From assembly GCA_963828625.1 (NCBI GenBank), contig CAWHEX010000005.1:62001-126000 (forward strand): a DNA stretch of 64,000 nucleotides, read 5' to 3'. Source of the stretch: PALSA-894 sp963828625 (lineage in GTDB: Bacteria; Pseudomonadota; Alphaproteobacteria; Rhizobiales; Xanthobacteraceae). The translations under genes and the position numbers were made by a program. Under the pieces are notes generated by a model. That model was given only the letters and a program-made list of their open reading frames with translations, made no database searches and was not told the origin of the DNA. Of the stretch, positions 8,718 to 16,801 are shown piece by piece (the first letter of the stretch is position 1; each line of letters begins with the position of its first letter).

Positions 8718-9482
8718 ATGATCCAGGCCCCGTCCCTCACCTTCCCGAACATCCGCCACGCCTTCTTCACGCGCGAGGGCGGCGTGTCGGAGGGCATCTA
8801 TAAGAGCCTGAACGGCGGCATCGGCTCGCGGGACGCGTCGGACAAGGTGCGCGAGAACCGTGCCCGCATGGCGGCGACGCTCGGCGTCGCGCCGACGCAT
8901 TTCGTGAGCTGCTACCAGATCCATTCGCCGGACGTGATCGTCGCCGAGACGCCGTGGACGCGCGAGAACGCGCCCCGCGCCGACGCGCTGGTGACGCGCG
9001 TGCCGGGTCTTGCGATCGGCGTGACCACGGCGGACTGCGGCCCGGTGCTGTTCGCGGATGCGGAGGCCGGCGTGGTCGGCGCCGCGCATGCGGGCTGGAA
9101 GGGCGCGCTTATCGGCGTGCTCGAAGCCACGATCGCCGCGATGGAAAAGCTCGGCGCCCGTCGAGCGCGGATCGCCGCCGCAATCGGGCCGCTGATCCGC
9201 CAGCCGAACTACGAGGTCGGGGCGGAGTTCGTCGACCGCTTCAAGGCGGTGGACGGTGCAAACGGGAAATTCTTCGCGCCTTCGGCAAAAGCCGGGCACG
9301 CGATGTTCGATCTGCCCGGCTACATCAAGGCGCGCCTCGAAGCATCTGGAATCCAAGGCATCGAGGACCTCGGGCTGTGCACCTATGCGGAGCCGGAGCG
9401 CTTCTTCAGTTATCGCCGGACCACGCACCGGGCCGAGCCGGATTATGGCCGTCACGTCAACGCGATTACCCTAATCCGGTGA
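8718..9482 (+). CDS. pgeF: Peptidoglycan editing factor PgeF (YfiH/DUF152)
   Basis: About 254 residues from ATG 8718 (MIQAPSLTFPNIRHAFF); an upstream TTG at 8682 is in frame but overlaps the methyltransferase. It shows the DUF152 metal-site segments YQIHSPDVIV, TTADCGPVLFAD and GAAHAGWKGAL, and the end motif CTYAEPERFFSYRR. The E. coli protein keeps L-Ser out of the peptidoglycan stem peptide and is a purine nucleoside/laccase-fold enzyme. It is the third gene of the lgt operon. Confidence 0.93.
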   Translation: MIQAPSLTFPNIRHAFFTREGGVSEGIYKSLNGGIGSRDASDKVRENRARMAATLGVAPTHFVSCYQIHSPDVIVAETPWTRENAPRADALVTRVPGLAIGVTTADCGPVLFADAEAGVVGAAHAGWKGALIGVLEATIAAMEKLGARRARIAAAIGPLIRQPNYEVGAEFVDRFKAVDGANGKFFAPSAKAGHAMFDLPGYIKARLEASGIQGIEDLGLCTYAEPERFFSYRRTTHRAEPDYGRHVNAITLIR

Positions 9483-9568
9483 TCCGCTGGACCGCGGCGC
9501 CGTTTGGCGCTACGCCATTTCGGTGAGGCGAAGGCGGGCACAGAGCCGCCACGTCGCAGGGGTGCGTG

Positions 9569-10189
9569 ATGGTGGTGCGGGAGCCGGGCTTGCGCAGGTG
9601 TGCGCGCAGCATGGCGTGTGGTGTGGTCGCTGTGTTTTTCGCAGCGTTCGCCGCCGGCTGCACGACGTCGAATACATCCAACGTTTCGCTGGCGACATCG
9701 GCCGACGTTTCCGGCCCAACGATCGCATTCGACTCCATCGACGGACCGCCGGTCGGCGTGTTCAACCGGCTGGTCGATAACCTCACCACGGAAGCGCAAG
9801 GCCGTCAGGTCGCGATCGCGTCACGCGAAGGCACCGCGAACTATCGCGTGCGCGGCTATCTCGCCGCGCAGGTGATCCGCGGGCGAACGCACATCTCCTG
9901 GGTCTGGGACGTGTACGACGACGACAAGCTCCGCACGCTGCGCATCACGGGCGAGGAAGCCAGCGGGCGCAGCGGCGGCGATCCGTGGAGCGCCGCCGAC
10001 GAGGCGATGCTGCGCCGGATCGCCCGCACGAGCATGGATCGCCTCGCCGCCTATGTGCGCAATCCGGGTGTTCCGGCCGAGCCGGGGACCGCCGCGGTCG
10101 CGGCGATTGAGGCAGCCCCGGCCCCGCCTTCGCGCTCCGCCGCACGGTCGAGCGCCGCCGAACGGCTCGCCCTTTCGGGCGTGCGATAA
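9569..10189 (+). CDS. Putative outer-membrane lipoprotein, function unknown
   Basis: About 206 residues with a signal peptide ending in the lipobox FAAGC (Cys near residue 36), so it is probably lipid-anchored after processing by Lgt and LspA. The mature part starts Thr/Ser-rich (TTSNTSNVSLATSADVSGP), then a compact domain (GPPVGVFNRLVDNLTTEA, YRVRGYLAAQVIRGRTHISW, VWDVYDDDKL). The last 40 residues are Ala/Pro/Ser-rich. It resembles conserved rhizobial lipoproteins of no assigned role. Possible starts are GTG 9566, ATG 9569 or the later MACGVV. Confidence 0.8.
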   Translation: MVVREPGLRRCARSMACGVVAVFFAAFAAGCTTSNTSNVSLATSADVSGPTIAFDSIDGPPVGVFNRLVDNLTTEAQGRQVAIASREGTANYRVRGYLAAQVIRGRTHISWVWDVYDDDKLRTLRITGEEASGRSGGDPWSAADEAMLRRIARTSMDRLAAYVRNPGVPAEPGTAAVAAIEAAPAPPSRSAARSSAAERLALSGVR

Positions 10190-10313
10190 AGCGCTTCGGA
10201 ACATCGCGTTAACCGGCTGAAAAAGCTTCGGGACAACCCGCCGCGTCCATATTGCCGCACCCGGCATGGCTTGGTATCACCCTGCCGCGCGCGGCTTTCG
10301 GAGACTCGGACAA

Positions 10314-11267
10314 ATGGCGGCGAATAACGGGGCAATCAAGCTCGTCGCCGGCAACTCGAATCGCGCGCTTTCCGAAGCCATCGGCGCCTACCTGCAGACC
10401 CCGCTGACCAAGGCAGACGTGCGGCGCTTCGCCGACATGGAGGTCTTCGTCGAGATCAAGGAAAACGTGCGCGGCGCGGACGTGTTCGTGCTGCAATCGA
10501 CCTCGTTCCCGGCGAACGACCACCTGATGGAACTGCTGATCATCATGGACGCGCTGCGCCGTTCTTCGGCCAAGCGCATCACCGCCGTGATTCCCTATTT
10601 CGGTTACGCGCGGCAGGATCGCCGCGCCTCCGGCCGCACGCCGATCTCGGCAAAACTCGTCGCCAACCTGATCACCAACTCCGGCGCGGACCGCGTGCTC
10701 ACCGTCGATCTGCATGCCGGGCAGATCCAGGGATTCTTCGACATCCCGACCGACAACCTTTTCGCCTCGCCCGTGATGACGCGCGACATCAAGGAGCGGT
10801 TCAAGGGCCAGGACGTGACGGTCGTGTCGCCCGACGTCGGCGGCGTGGTCCGCGCGCGGGCGCTTGCCAAGCGCATCAACGCGCCGCTCGCCATCATCGA
10901 CAAGCGGCGCGAGCGCGCCGGCGAATCCGAAGTGATGAACGTGATCGGTGAAGTCGCCGGCACGACCTGCATCCTGTTCGACGACATCGTCGACTCCGGC
11001 GGCACGCTGGTGAATGCCGCCGACGCCCTGCTGGCGCAGGGCGCGACCGCCGTCTCCGCCTACATCACGCACGGCGTGCTCTCCGGCGGAGCGGTCGCAC
11101 GCATTACCGGCTCGCGGCTGAAGGAACTGGTCATCACCGACTCGATCCAGCCGACCGAGGCGGTGCGCATCGCGAGCAACATCCGCGTGCTCTCGATCGC
11201 GGGCCTGATTGGCGAAGCGATCGGCCGCACCGCGACGGAAGAGTCGGTGTCGAGTCTGTTCGACTAG
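10314..11267 (+). CDS. prs: Ribose-phosphate pyrophosphokinase
   Basis: 317 residues from ATG 10314 (MAANNGAIKLVAGNSN), preceded by GGAG. It makes PRPP from ribose-5-phosphate and ATP for purine, pyrimidine, His and Trp synthesis. Motifs include YFGYARQDRR (ATP site), TVDLHAGQIQGFFDIP (Mg site, conserved His) and the PRPP-binding loop ILFDDIVDSGGTL near residue 220. It is the class I type, regulated by phosphate and ADP in relatives. Monocistronic; it ends with a palindromic repeat in the downstream spacer. Confidence 0.97.
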   Translation: MAANNGAIKLVAGNSNRALSEAIGAYLQTPLTKADVRRFADMEVFVEIKENVRGADVFVLQSTSFPANDHLMELLIIMDALRRSSAKRITAVIPYFGYARQDRRASGRTPISAKLVANLITNSGADRVLTVDLHAGQIQGFFDIPTDNLFASPVMTRDIKERFKGQDVTVVSPDVGGVVRARALAKRINAPLAIIDKRRERAGESEVMNVIGEVAGTTCILFDDIVDSGGTLVNAADALLAQGATAVSAYITHGVLSGGAVARITGSRLKELVITDSIQPTEAVRIASNIRVLSIAGLIGEAIGRTATEESVSSLFD

Positions 11268-11634
11268 CCAGGCAGCAACTTCTTGCACGCGTCATGCCCG
11301 GCCTTGTGCCGGGCATCTGCGTTTTGATGGTCTCGCGGCAGCAAAGACGTCGATGGCTGGAAAGTCCGGCGGTGACGGACTCGGAAAATAGGACTCGATG
11401 ACTCCTGCTCCGACCGAATGACTCGAACGCTGTGCGTTAATGTTCGAAATCGTTGACACGCGTGCATTTTGTGCCGCTGTGGACGAAGCAGCGCGCACTT
11501 TTGGACGCGTGGACTCGCGCGGGTATATTCGATTCAGCCGGTGATTCGGGCCTGTCTGACACGCAGCCTTTGAATCCGTGATGCCGGTTCGTGGCGTCGC
11601 GTTCCCTGTTCAACACGCCACCCGTGGAGCCGGC
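11268..11634. other. Intergenic spacer with one palindromic repeat
   Basis: A 367-base gap between prs and the YbjN-domain gene. It contains an ATGCCCGGC/GCCGGGCAT hairpin at 11294-11316 and an AT-richer stretch to 11560 that probably holds the promoter of the YbjN gene. No coding region was found. Confidence 0.6.
11294..11316. repeat. Short intergenic palindrome (ATGCCC...GGGCAT family)
   Basis: Nine-base arms ATGCCCGGC and GCCGGGCAT with the loop CTTGT, 27 bases downstream of prs. The same design recurs at 12167-12188 and 13898-13919. Such elements are numerous in Bradyrhizobium-like genomes and can act as transcription barriers. Confidence 0.75.
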
Positions 11635-12135
11635 ATGTCGCTGATGGAATTGAACACCGAGCGCGAGAGCAATCCGGTCGACGTGGTCGAACGGCTTGCC
11701 GCTCTGCACGACTGGGCGTTCGATCGCGCGGGCGCCGACGAGATCGCGATTTCGGTGAAGGGACGCTGGACCGACTATCACGTCTCGTTCACCTGGATGT
11801 ACGACATCGAGGCGCTGCATCTCGCCTGCGCGTTCGACCTCAAGGTGCCCGAGCCGCGCCGCGGCGAAGTGCTGGCGCTGATCGCGCTGATCAACGAGCA
11901 GCTCTGGATCGGCCACTTCGACATGTGGACCAAGGACGGCATCGTGATGTTCCGCCACGCGCTGCTGCTCGCGGGCGGCGTCGAAGTCGCGGGCCGCCAG
12001 TGCGAGGCGCTGCTCGATGCGGCACTCGACGCCTCGGAGCGCTATTTCCAGGCGTTCCAGTTCGTCGTCTGGGCCGGAAAGAGCGCGCGCGATGCGCTCG
12101 ACGTCGCGATGTTCGATACGTCCGGCGAGGCCTAG
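11635..12135 (+). CDS. YbjN domain-containing protein
   Basis: 166 residues from ATG 11635 (MSLMELNTERESNPVDVVER). It shows the YbjN/CesT-like fold pattern of a small alpha/beta protein: LAALHDWAFDRAG, then WTDYHVSFTWMYDIEALHLA, and ALIALINEQLWIGHFDMW near residue 85. The family may bind partners as a type III chaperone-like fold; no catalytic residue is expected. A frame extending upstream to 11578 is less likely. It sits directly upstream of proC on the same strand. Confidence 0.85.
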   Translation: MSLMELNTERESNPVDVVERLAALHDWAFDRAGADEIAISVKGRWTDYHVSFTWMYDIEALHLACAFDLKVPEPRRGEVLALIALINEQLWIGHFDMWTKDGIVMFRHALLLAGGVEVAGRQCEALLDAALDASERYFQAFQFVVWAGKSARDALDVAMFDTSGEA

Positions 12136-12166
12136 GCTTTCCAGCCGCCGCATCTCTCCCCTTGTC

Positions 12167-12188
12167 ATGCCCCGCGAAAGCGGGGCAT
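12167..12188. repeat. Short intergenic palindrome (ATGCCC...GGGCAT family)
   Basis: Perfect nine-base arms ATGCCCCGC and GCGGGGCAT around a GAAA loop, 31 bases after the YbjN gene and followed by CCAGTG as in the copy at 13898. It may attenuate transcription toward proC. Confidence 0.75.
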
Positions 12189-12291
12189 CCAGTGAACACC
12201 GTCCCGTGAATACGGGATTGCCCGACGAAGTTTATCATCGGGCCGGCTGGCCGGGCCCGTTGGCGGGCGATGACGGTGGAGCGGCTGCGCG

Positions 12292-13113
12292 ATGGCAACA
12301 AACACACTCCGCGATTTCTCCGGCACGCTGGTGCTGGTCGGCGCCGGCAAGATGGGCGGCGCCATGCTCGAGGGCTGGCTCGCGCTCGGGCTCGATGCGA
12401 AACGCATCGCGATCCGCGAGCCGCAGCCGGCCGACGAGATCAACGCGCTCGCGGCGCGCGGCGTGCGCATCAATCCGGAGACGATCGATGACGCAAGCGT
12501 CATCGTCCTGGCGGTGAAGCCGCAGGTCGCCGCCGACGTCGTGCCGCCGCTGAAAGCGCTGGTCGGGCCGCAGACCGTCGCCGTCTCGGTGATGGCCGGC
12601 AAGACGATCGCCTTTCTCGAAGGTGCGCTCGGCAATTGCGCCATCGTGCGCTCGATCCCCAACACACCGGCCGCGATCGGGCGCGGCATCACGGTGGCGG
12701 TGCCGAACACGAAGGTGAGCGCCGCGCAACGCGCGCTCGCACACACGCTGCTCACCAGCGTCGGCGCGGTCGAATGGGTGACCGACGAAGGGCTGATCGA
12801 TGCGTCGACCGCCGTGTCGGGCTCCGGCCCGGCCTACGTGTTCCTGCTCGCCGAGAGCCTGGCGCGCGCGGGCGCGGCGGCCGGCCTGCCGGCGGACCTC
12901 GCGGCGCGTCTCGCGCGTGCGACCGTTTCCGGCTCCGGCGAACTGCTGCACCGCTCGCCGCTCGATGCCGCGACGCTGCGCCAGAACGTCACCTCGCCGG
13001 GCGGAACCACAGCGGCCGCGCTTTCGGTGCTGATGGCGGCGGACGGCCTCGATCCGCTGATGGAAAAGGCGATCGCAGCCGCGACCAAGCGCTCGAGGGA
13101 ACTGGCCGGCTGA
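12292..13113 (+). CDS. proC: Pyrroline-5-carboxylate reductase
   Basis: 273 residues, usual for the family. It reduces pyrroline-5-carboxylate to L-proline with NAD(P)H. The Rossmann glycine loop is LVLVGAGKMGGAMLEGW near residue 10. VRSIPNTPAAIGRGI follows near 120, and the C-terminal signature VSGSGPAYVFLLAESL plus LRQNVTSPGGTTAAAL at 230-245 forms the substrate site and dimer interface. The start ATG 12292 follows an intergenic palindrome. Confidence 0.96.
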   Translation: MATNTLRDFSGTLVLVGAGKMGGAMLEGWLALGLDAKRIAIREPQPADEINALAARGVRINPETIDDASVIVLAVKPQVAADVVPPLKALVGPQTVAVSVMAGKTIAFLEGALGNCAIVRSIPNTPAAIGRGITVAVPNTKVSAAQRALAHTLLTSVGAVEWVTDEGLIDASTAVSGSGPAYVFLLAESLARAGAAAGLPADLAARLARATVSGSGELLHRSPLDAATLRQNVTSPGGTTAAALSVLMAADGLDPLMEKAIAAATKRSRELAG

Positions 13114-13173
13114 CGCCATGGAATAGGCCCGATTGAGCGCCTATTCTAACGACGACAACAACAGGAGGCCGTC

Positions 13174-13884
13174 ATGGCCCGCAAACCGCAACGCTCTCGC
13201 GCCGCGCCGAAGAAGCGCGCCGCCGCGCTTCCGCCGCCGGGCGGCACCGATTGCGAAAAGATCATCGCCGCCTTCATGGCGCTGCTCGCCGAGAAGCGCT
13301 TCGAGCAGATCGGCTTCGGCGACATTTCGGCGCGCGCCGGCGTTTCGCTGGCCGCTGCACGCACCGAGTTCGGCTCGACGCTGTCGATCCTCGCGGCGCA
13401 CATGAAAGAGCTCGACCGCAAGGTGCTGGCGAATGCCGACGCCGACATGAACGAGGAGCCGCCGCGCGAACGGTTGTTCGACGTGCTGATGCGCCGGATC
13501 GAAGCGATGGCGCCGCATCGCGAGGCGACGCGCGCGCTGCTGAAATCGGCTTCGTGCAGTCCCGGCCTTGCGTTTGCGCTCAACGGGCTCGCGGTGCGCT
13601 CGCAGACCTGGATGCTCACCGCGGCGAACATCGATGCGGCAGGGCCGCGCGGCATGATCCGCGCACAGGGCCTCGCGATGCTGTTCGCCTCCGTGCTGCG
13701 CACTTGGGTCGATGACGAGGACGAGGGTCTTGCACGCACACTCGCGGCGCTCGACCGCGCGCTCGCGCGTGGCCAGCGCTGGTCCGGCATGCTCGACGAT
13801 CTGTGCCGCTTTTCGCCCGGCCGCTGCCGCTCGCGCTTCCGCAGAGGGCGCGACGAGGCGAGCGAAGAAGCGGCGGCGGCTTAA
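13174..13884 (+). CDS. TetR/AcrR family transcriptional regulator
   Basis: 236 residues; ATG 13174 follows AGGAG. After a basic Arg/Lys/Pro-rich leader (residues 1-24), a TetR helix-turn-helix occupies about residues 25-75 (IIAAFMALLAEKRFEQIGFG, DISARAGVSLAAARTEFGS). The C-terminal ligand domain ends in an Arg-rich tail and AAAA. The effector and target are unknown. The usual YxF end of the HTH is replaced by RTEFGS, a common variant in rhizobia. Downstream is a pair of palindromic repeats; the next gene is convergent. Confidence 0.85.
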   Translation: MARKPQRSRAAPKKRAAALPPPGGTDCEKIIAAFMALLAEKRFEQIGFGDISARAGVSLAAARTEFGSTLSILAAHMKELDRKVLANADADMNEEPPRERLFDVLMRRIEAMAPHREATRALLKSASCSPGLAFALNGLAVRSQTWMLTAANIDAAGPRGMIRAQGLAMLFASVLRTWVDDEDEGLARTLAALDRALARGQRWSGMLDDLCRFSPGRCRSRFRRGRDEASEEAAAA

Positions 13885-13897
13885 TCGCTTTCCGCTC

Positions 13898-13961
13898 ATG
13901 CCCGCGCGTAGGCGGGCATCCAGTGCTTTGCAAAGAACGGGGTCCCCGCTTTCGCGGGGAC
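13898..13961. repeat. Double palindromic repeat between convergent genes
   Basis: Two hairpins lie between the TetR gene and the convergent sensor kinase gene: ATGCCCGC/GCGGGCAT at 13898-13919 and GTCCCCGC/GCGGGGAC with a TTTC loop at 13942-13961. This composite is a typical dispersed element of this bacterial group and is well placed to terminate transcription from both sides. Confidence 0.75.
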
Positions 13962-13973
13962 GTGCGGACTGCT

Positions 13974-15362
13974 TTAGACCGGCACCCGCACGGTCGCGCG
14001 CAGGCCGCCCATCGGGCTTTCGGCGAGCGTGATGTCGCCACCGTGCGAGCGCGCGATGTCGCGTGCGATGGCAAGGCCGAGCCCGGTGTTCCCCTCGTCC
14101 TGATTGCGCGCGTCATCGAGACGCAGGAACGGGCGGAAGACGTCCTCGCGCATGTCCGCCGGAATGCCCGGCCCGTCGTCATCGACATTGAGGGTGAGCC
14201 AGCGGTGATCGCGATGGCCGGAAATTGAAATCTCCTTCGCGAAGCGTGCCGCATTGGAAACCAGATTGCCGAGGCAGCGCCGGAACGCCGCCGGGCGGAC
14301 TGTCACGATCGGATGGCCGTAGAACATCACATGGGTCTTGTGACCGTTGCGTTCGGCATCGGCGCGCAGCTCTTCGAGGAACGCCGCCATGTCGGTCGGC
14401 GCGCCCTGCTCGCCGAGATCGCCGCGCGCGAAGGCGAGATAGGCCTCGAGCATGCGGCCCATCTCGTCGACGTCCTTCTTCATCGCCTCGATTTCGGGAC
14501 CCGAGCCGAGCAGCGCAAGCTCCAGCTTGAAGCGCGTCAGGATGGTGCGCAGATCGTGCGAGACGCCCGCCAGCATCGTGGTGCGCTGCTCGATCGTGCG
14601 CTCGACGCGGCGCTTCATCTCGATGAAAGCTTGCGCTGCGCGGCGCACCTCGCGCGCACCGCGCGGCTTGAAGCCCGGCACGTCGCGCCCCTTGCCGAAG
14701 CTTTCGGCGGCATCCGCGAGACGCAGGATCGGCTTGATCTGATTGCGCAGGAACAGGATCGCGACGAACAGCAGCACCAGCGAAGTGCCGATCATCCACC
14801 ACAGGAAGATTTCCGAGTTCGACGCATAGGCGGCGCTGCGCTGCGTGAATACGCGCATCACCGTGTCGTCGAGCCGGATGCGGATCTCCACCAGGTTGGA
14901 GCGGCCGACCGTGTCGATCCAGAACGGGCGGCGGATTTGCCGGCTGATCTCCTGCGACAGCGCCTGATCGAGCAGCGAGAAGAACGGCTTCGGCCCGGGC
15001 GGCGGCATTTCGGAAACGGGCAGGAAATCGACCGAGAGGCTCAGGCGCTCGAGCGCGATACGGCGGATGACGGTGCGTTCGGGGTCCTGCGGATAGCTGC
15101 GGTAGACGTCGATCAGCGCCGAGATGTCCTGCGTGACCGCGGCCGAAAGCCTGCGCGTGACCGTGTTCCAGTGCCGCTCCATGAACACGAATGCCACCAC
15201 CGACTGGAGCACGACCATCGGCGTGATGATGATGAGCAGTGCGCGGCCGTAGAGGCCGGTCGGCATCAGGCCTTTGAGCCAGCGCGCAAACCAGTCGTAC
15301 GCCGCCGATACATGCCCGGCTGCGGAGCGCAGCGTGGCAAGGCCGGCGTCGATCGACGTCAT
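13974..15362 (-). CDS. EnvZ-like sensor histidine kinase
   Basis: 462 residues. Two membrane spans (about 40-61 and 188-206) enclose a periplasmic domain of roughly 125 residues. A HAMP linker follows (QIKPILRLADAAESFGKG). The phosphoacceptor is His269 in GVSHDLRTILTRF; the ATP domain has CLGNLVSNAARF (N box), VDDDGPGIP (G1) and NTGLGLAIARDIARSHGG (G2). The start overlaps the stop of the response regulator gene as ATGA, so the two are translated together. The RR-HK pair resembles OmpR/EnvZ; the stimulus is unknown. Confidence 0.95.
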   Translation of the reverse strand: MTSIDAGLATLRSAAGHVSAAYDWFARWLKGLMPTGLYGRALLIIITPMVVLQSVVAFVFMERHWNTVTRRLSAAVTQDISALIDVYRSYPQDPERTVIRRIALERLSLSVDFLPVSEMPPPGPKPFFSLLDQALSQEISRQIRRPFWIDTVGRSNLVEIRIRLDDTVMRVFTQRSAAYASNSEIFLWWMIGTSLVLLFVAILFLRNQIKPILRLADAAESFGKGRDVPGFKPRGAREVRRAAQAFIEMKRRVERTIEQRTTMLAGVSHDLRTILTRFKLELALLGSGPEIEAMKKDVDEMGRMLEAYLAFARGDLGEQGAPTDMAAFLEELRADAERNGHKTHVMFYGHPIVTVRPAAFRRCLGNLVSNAARFAKEISISGHRDHRWLTLNVDDDGPGIPADMREDVFRPFLRLDDARNQDEGNTGLGLAIARDIARSHGGDITLAESPMGGLRATVRVPV

Positions 15363-16066
15363 GGCGCGATCACCAGCCGGTAGCCGATGCCGCGCACGGT
15401 CTGCACGAACAGCGGGTTCGCGGGATCGCGCTCGATCTTGCGGCGCAGGCGGTTCACCTGCACGTCGACCGCGCGCTCGTTCGCGCCGCCGCCGTTTCCG
15501 GCGAGCGCCATGCGCGGCACGGTTTCGCCCGGCGTTGCCGCAAGTACGCGCAGCATGTCGCGCTCGCGGTCCGTGAGATGCACGATCTCATCGCCGCGCT
15601 TGAGTTCACCGCGTGCGAGATGAAACACGAAATCGCCGAACCGCGCGGACTCGATAACCGGAGGCGCCACCGGAACCGTGCGCTTGAGGATATTCGCGAT
15701 GCGCAGCGAGAGTTCGCGCGGCTCGAACGGCTTCGGCACGTAGTCGTCCGCGCCGAGTTCGAGCCCGGTGATGCGGTTCTCGGTCTCGGCCTTCGCGGTG
15801 AGCATCAGGATCGGAACGGTGGAAGACTCGCGCAGCGACTTCGCAAGCTGGAAGCCGGTTTCGCCCGGCATCATCACGTCGAGCACCAGCAGGTCGAACG
15901 CCAGGCTGTCGAGCTTGGCGCGCGCTTCGGCGGCATTGTTGGCGGTGGTGACACGATAGCCCTCGGCGAACAGGAAGCGCGACAGCAAATCGCGGATGCG
16001 CCGGTCGTCGTCCACCACGAGCAGGTGCGGCGCGTCATCGGGAAGTGCGACAGCGGGCCCGGCCAT
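15359..16066 (-). CDS. OmpR-type response regulator
   Basis: 235 residues from ATG 16066 (MAGPAVALPDDAPHLLV); an upstream start at 16153 would lie inside marR. The receiver has the acidic pair VVDDDRRI, the phosphoacceptor Asp in LLVLDVMMPGETG near residue 64 and Lys in VPKPFEP. The winged-helix output domain ends with QVNRLRRKIERD and VRGIGYRLV. It is coupled to the sensor kinase downstream and lies 8 bases after marR, suggesting one three-gene operon. Confidence 0.95.
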   Translation of the reverse strand: MAGPAVALPDDAPHLLVVDDDRRIRDLLSRFLFAEGYRVTTANNAAEARAKLDSLAFDLLVLDVMMPGETGFQLAKSLRESSTVPILMLTAKAETENRITGLELGADDYVPKPFEPRELSLRIANILKRTVPVAPPVIESARFGDFVFHLARGELKRGDEIVHLTDRERDMLRVLAATPGETVPRMALAGNGGGANERAVDVQVNRLRRKIERDPANPLFVQTVRGIGYRLVIAP

Positions 16067-16073
16067 CGTTCGC

Positions 16074-16616
16074 TCAGCGTTTCCGGCGCGCGTCGGCCCG
16101 TGCGATGAAGCGCAGCACCGCGTCGCGGCTTTCGGTATCCACCATCGCGGCAAGGAACGCGCGCGACGCCTCGTGCGCGTTCGGTCCGAGACCGCCGAGC
16201 GCGCGCGTGATCCGTTCGGTCTGCAGGCCCGCGAGCTTCATGGCCAGTTGCTCGCCCTTCGGCGTCACGTAGAGCAGGCGATGCCGCCGATCGTCGGGGC
16301 CTTCCTTCTGGAGGACATAGCCTTCGTCGACGAGTTGCTTGAGCACGCGCCCAAGCGACTGCTTGGTGATGCGCAGGATGTCGAGCAGGTCGGCGACCTT
16401 CATGCCGGGGTTGCGGTTGACGAAATGCAGCACACGATGGTGCGCGCGGCCGAAGCCGAACTTCTCCAGCACGTGGTCGGGGTCGGACACGAAATCCCGG
16501 TAGGCAAAGAACAGAAGCTCGATCAGGTCCCAGATCGGCTCATGCTCGGCGCCCGACGCGGCAGCATCCCCCTCAGGGGTTCGCCCGGCCGGTTGAGAAA
16601 ATATTATGTCAGCCAT
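16074..16616 (-). CDS. MarR family transcriptional regulator
   Basis: 180 residues from ATG 16616 (MADIIFSQPAGR). A TTG at 16646 is also open, but no ribosome-binding site favours it. The winged HTH is clear: FGFGRAHHRVLHFVNRNPGM, VADLLDILRITKQSLGRVLK, and the wing EGPDDRRHRLLYVTPKG near residues 110-126. A large inverted repeat covers the start codon, which suggests autoregulation. It is first in a row with the response regulator and sensor kinase, and divergent from ilvE, so it may also affect ilvE. Confidence 0.92.
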   Translation of the reverse strand: MADIIFSQPAGRTPEGDAAASGAEHEPIWDLIELLFFAYRDFVSDPDHVLEKFGFGRAHHRVLHFVNRNPGMKVADLLDILRITKQSLGRVLKQLVDEGYVLQKEGPDDRRHRLLYVTPKGEQLAMKLAGLQTERITRALGGLGPNAHEASRAFLAAMVDTESRDAVLRFIARADARRKR

Positions 16617-16629
16617 GTTGACATATTTT
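16598..16629. promoter_or_regulatory. Candidate MarR operator (inverted repeat)
   Basis: Arms AAAATAT.ATGTCA and its reverse complement TGACATATTTT surround a short GCCATGT centre, including the start codon of marR. The left arm carries one extra T. AT-rich repeats of this size at the promoter or start of a marR gene are classical autoregulatory operators. Its location in the marR-ilvE divergent spacer could let it control both. Confidence 0.6.
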
Positions 16630-16801
16630 CGATTGATTGTTACCAAGGAGAGCGCTTCTGCGAAAGGATCGTGCGCGGATACGCCCGTGCGGTCTAACCC
16701 TCAGTCCGGCGGGCGCAAATGCGCCGGACACGCTAAGACAATACCCCAGAGGTGCCCGGCGAGGCAAAACGCCGGCCCCGGAGGAAACAGGACCTGCGTT
16801 G

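Noticed and set aside
16616..16646. TTG start at 16646 for marR
   Set aside because: No ribosome-binding site precedes it, while ATG 16616 has a matching family N-terminus and the palindrome covers it.
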